This document shows positions 5,802-6,638 of a stretch of 6,638 nt of DNA, in pieces. The notes beneath the pieces were generated by a model, which did not search any database, had not been told where the DNA came from, and saw only the letters and a program-made list of their open reading frames with translations. Source of the DNA: UMGS755 sp045595795. GTDB taxonomy: Bacteria; Bacillota; Clostridia; UBA1381; UBA9506. Position 1 is the first letter of the stretch. Each line of letters starts with the position of its first letter. The stretch lies in the NCBI GenBank assembly GCA_045595795.1, contig JAZOBC010000057.1, forward strand, positions 1 through 6,638, written 5' to 3'. Made by a program: the position numbers and the translations under genes.

Positions 5802-6638
5802 ATGGCAAAACGTCCTGTTCAACACTCTCCCCTGACTACCGCCGGACGGCGCACGCAGAAGAAAAGCAATAGCGGCGGTGTCTTTGTGGCACTACTGGCT
5901 CTGGCTGCAATAGGCATCGGCGGTTATTACTACTACGACCAATCGCAGAAACAATCCAAGGCCTCTGTGGTCAAAAAGGTTAAGAAAAAGAAAAAGAAGC
6001 GCACAGAAAACGATGTTGCCCAGGCTGAACAGGCATCCGCAGCTGAGACGGCTAATGATAAGCCCAAAGCCACCGCTGCGGCCAACAACAGCAGGGCGGG
6101 TGTTGACATCAAGCCTGCTGAGCGGAAGGCATTCCCGCCGCCCACCCGCTATGACCGTGCGCCCAAGGCTGTCTGCTATCTGCCCAAGACAATTACCGAA
6201 AAACTGGACAGCGGTGACTATCAAGCCGTATATGATGCTCTGGTGAAATCGCTCAAGGAGAAGAAACCCGACATCAAGAACGATGAATACATGCACAGCG
6301 CCATGCTCACGGAGCTCATCCGCTGCACCGGCGCGGAGGTCATGACCGAGCTGGCCAAAGACAAAAAGAAAGCCAAGTTCCTGGAAGCGTTCTGCAAGGA
6401 TTCTGCCTGGTTGGAGTTCTACCTCGGCGGCGGTCTGGTACCCTACCAGACTCCGGTGGGTCTGGATGTGCTCTACCGCATTTGGGAGGAAGAAAAGGGC
6501 AAGGTAAAAAACAAGGCGCTTGCCGTGGCGCTCGCATCCCTGTGGGGCGGCGGCGAAACCTCCCCGAACCAGAAACACATCAACACCAACCCGAGCCGTT
6601 TCAACCCGGTCTGGCGCTATAATTTCTTCCTGAAACAG
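5802..6638 (+). CDS. membrane-anchored protein of unknown function, 5' part only
   Basis: An open frame of 279 codons starts at ATG 5802 (MAKRPVQHSPLTTAGRR) and runs off the right edge without a stop, so only the N-terminal part is seen. A basic N-terminus is followed by one hydrophobic segment, about residues 26-44 (GVFVALLALAAIGIGG then YYYY). Next come a lysine-rich stretch (58-67), an Ala/Lys/Asn-rich linker to about 118, and a predicted globular part from about 120 (KAVCYLPKTITEKLDSGDY onward). The layout suggests a signal-anchor protein with most of its mass outside the cytoplasm, but lysines on both sides of the segment make topology uncertain. I do not recognise the family. It is clearly more GC-rich than the cas genes, with Ala/Gly/Pro codons frequent. 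It shares no operon with the CRISPR locus. An AAGGCG at 5785-5790 is far (11 nt) from this ATG. Confidence 0.85.
   Translation, partial: MAKRPVQHSPLTTAGRRTQKKSNSGGVFVALLALAAIGIGGYYYYDQSQKQSKASVVKKVKKKKKKRTENDVAQAEQASAAETANDKPKATAAANNSRAGVDIKPAERKAFPPPTRYDRAPKAVCYLPKTITEKLDSGDYQAVYDALVKSLKEKKPDIKNDEYMHSAMLTELIRCTGAEVMTELAKDKKKAKFLEAFCKDSAWLEFYLGGGLVPYQTPVGLDVLYRIWEEEKGKVKNKALAVALASLWGGGETSPNQKHINTNPSRFNPVWRYNFFLKQ

Noticed and set aside
5892..6578. Minus-strand 228-codon frame
   Set aside because: Antisense shadow of the plus-strand gene starting at 5802, whose frame has a sensible start, membrane segment and coding-like composition.

Overview
The window holds a complete, compact type II-C CRISPR-Cas locus and the 5' end of one unrelated flanking gene. 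The Cas9 strongly resembles, from memory, the Cas9 of Akkermansia muciniphila: the same N-terminus after the start, the same TGRAPYAR-type motif and the same HNH and RuvC-III surroundings. I therefore infer a gut-type Verrucomicrobiota (Akkermansiaceae or a relative), but from protein resemblance only. There is no csn2 or cas4, which with this Cas9 type gives subtype II-C.

Layout from left to right: 1-202 is an AT-rich flank without a convincing gene. 203-833 is a CRISPR array of ten 36-bp repeats and nine spacers. 834-890 is a short convergent junction containing a hairpin made by the last repeat and an inverted copy of part of it. cas2 (891-1229), cas1 (1217-2128) and cas9 (2138-5467) form one operon on the minus strand, read in the order cas9-cas1-cas2. 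Beyond the cas9 start, on the plus strand, lies a tracrRNA gene (about 5511-5610) with a recognisable promoter, anti-repeat, internal stem and strong intrinsic terminator. From 5802 to the window edge runs the start of a more GC-rich gene for a membrane-anchored protein of unknown function.

How it fits together: the tracrRNA anti-repeat (5512-5527) pairs with repeat bases 1-16, which fixes the sense of the crRNAs as plus strand. In that sense every repeat ends in an extended -10 box (TGCTACAAT) with a -35-like TTGAAT 16 bp upstream. Each spacer probably has its own promoter, as described for Neisseria meningitidis type II-C arrays. crRNA transcription therefore runs head-on toward the cas operon, and the repeat-derived hairpin at 814-852 sits at the collision point. 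Cas1 and Cas2 form the spacer-acquisition complex. Cas9 with crRNA and tracrRNA is the DNA-cleaving effector.

Points most worth a second look: the repeat-borne promoters, the inverted repeat copy closing the array, the overlap of tracrRNA and cas9 control regions, a repeat-like 20-mer inside cas9, and a Cas9 C-terminal region with two similar modules.
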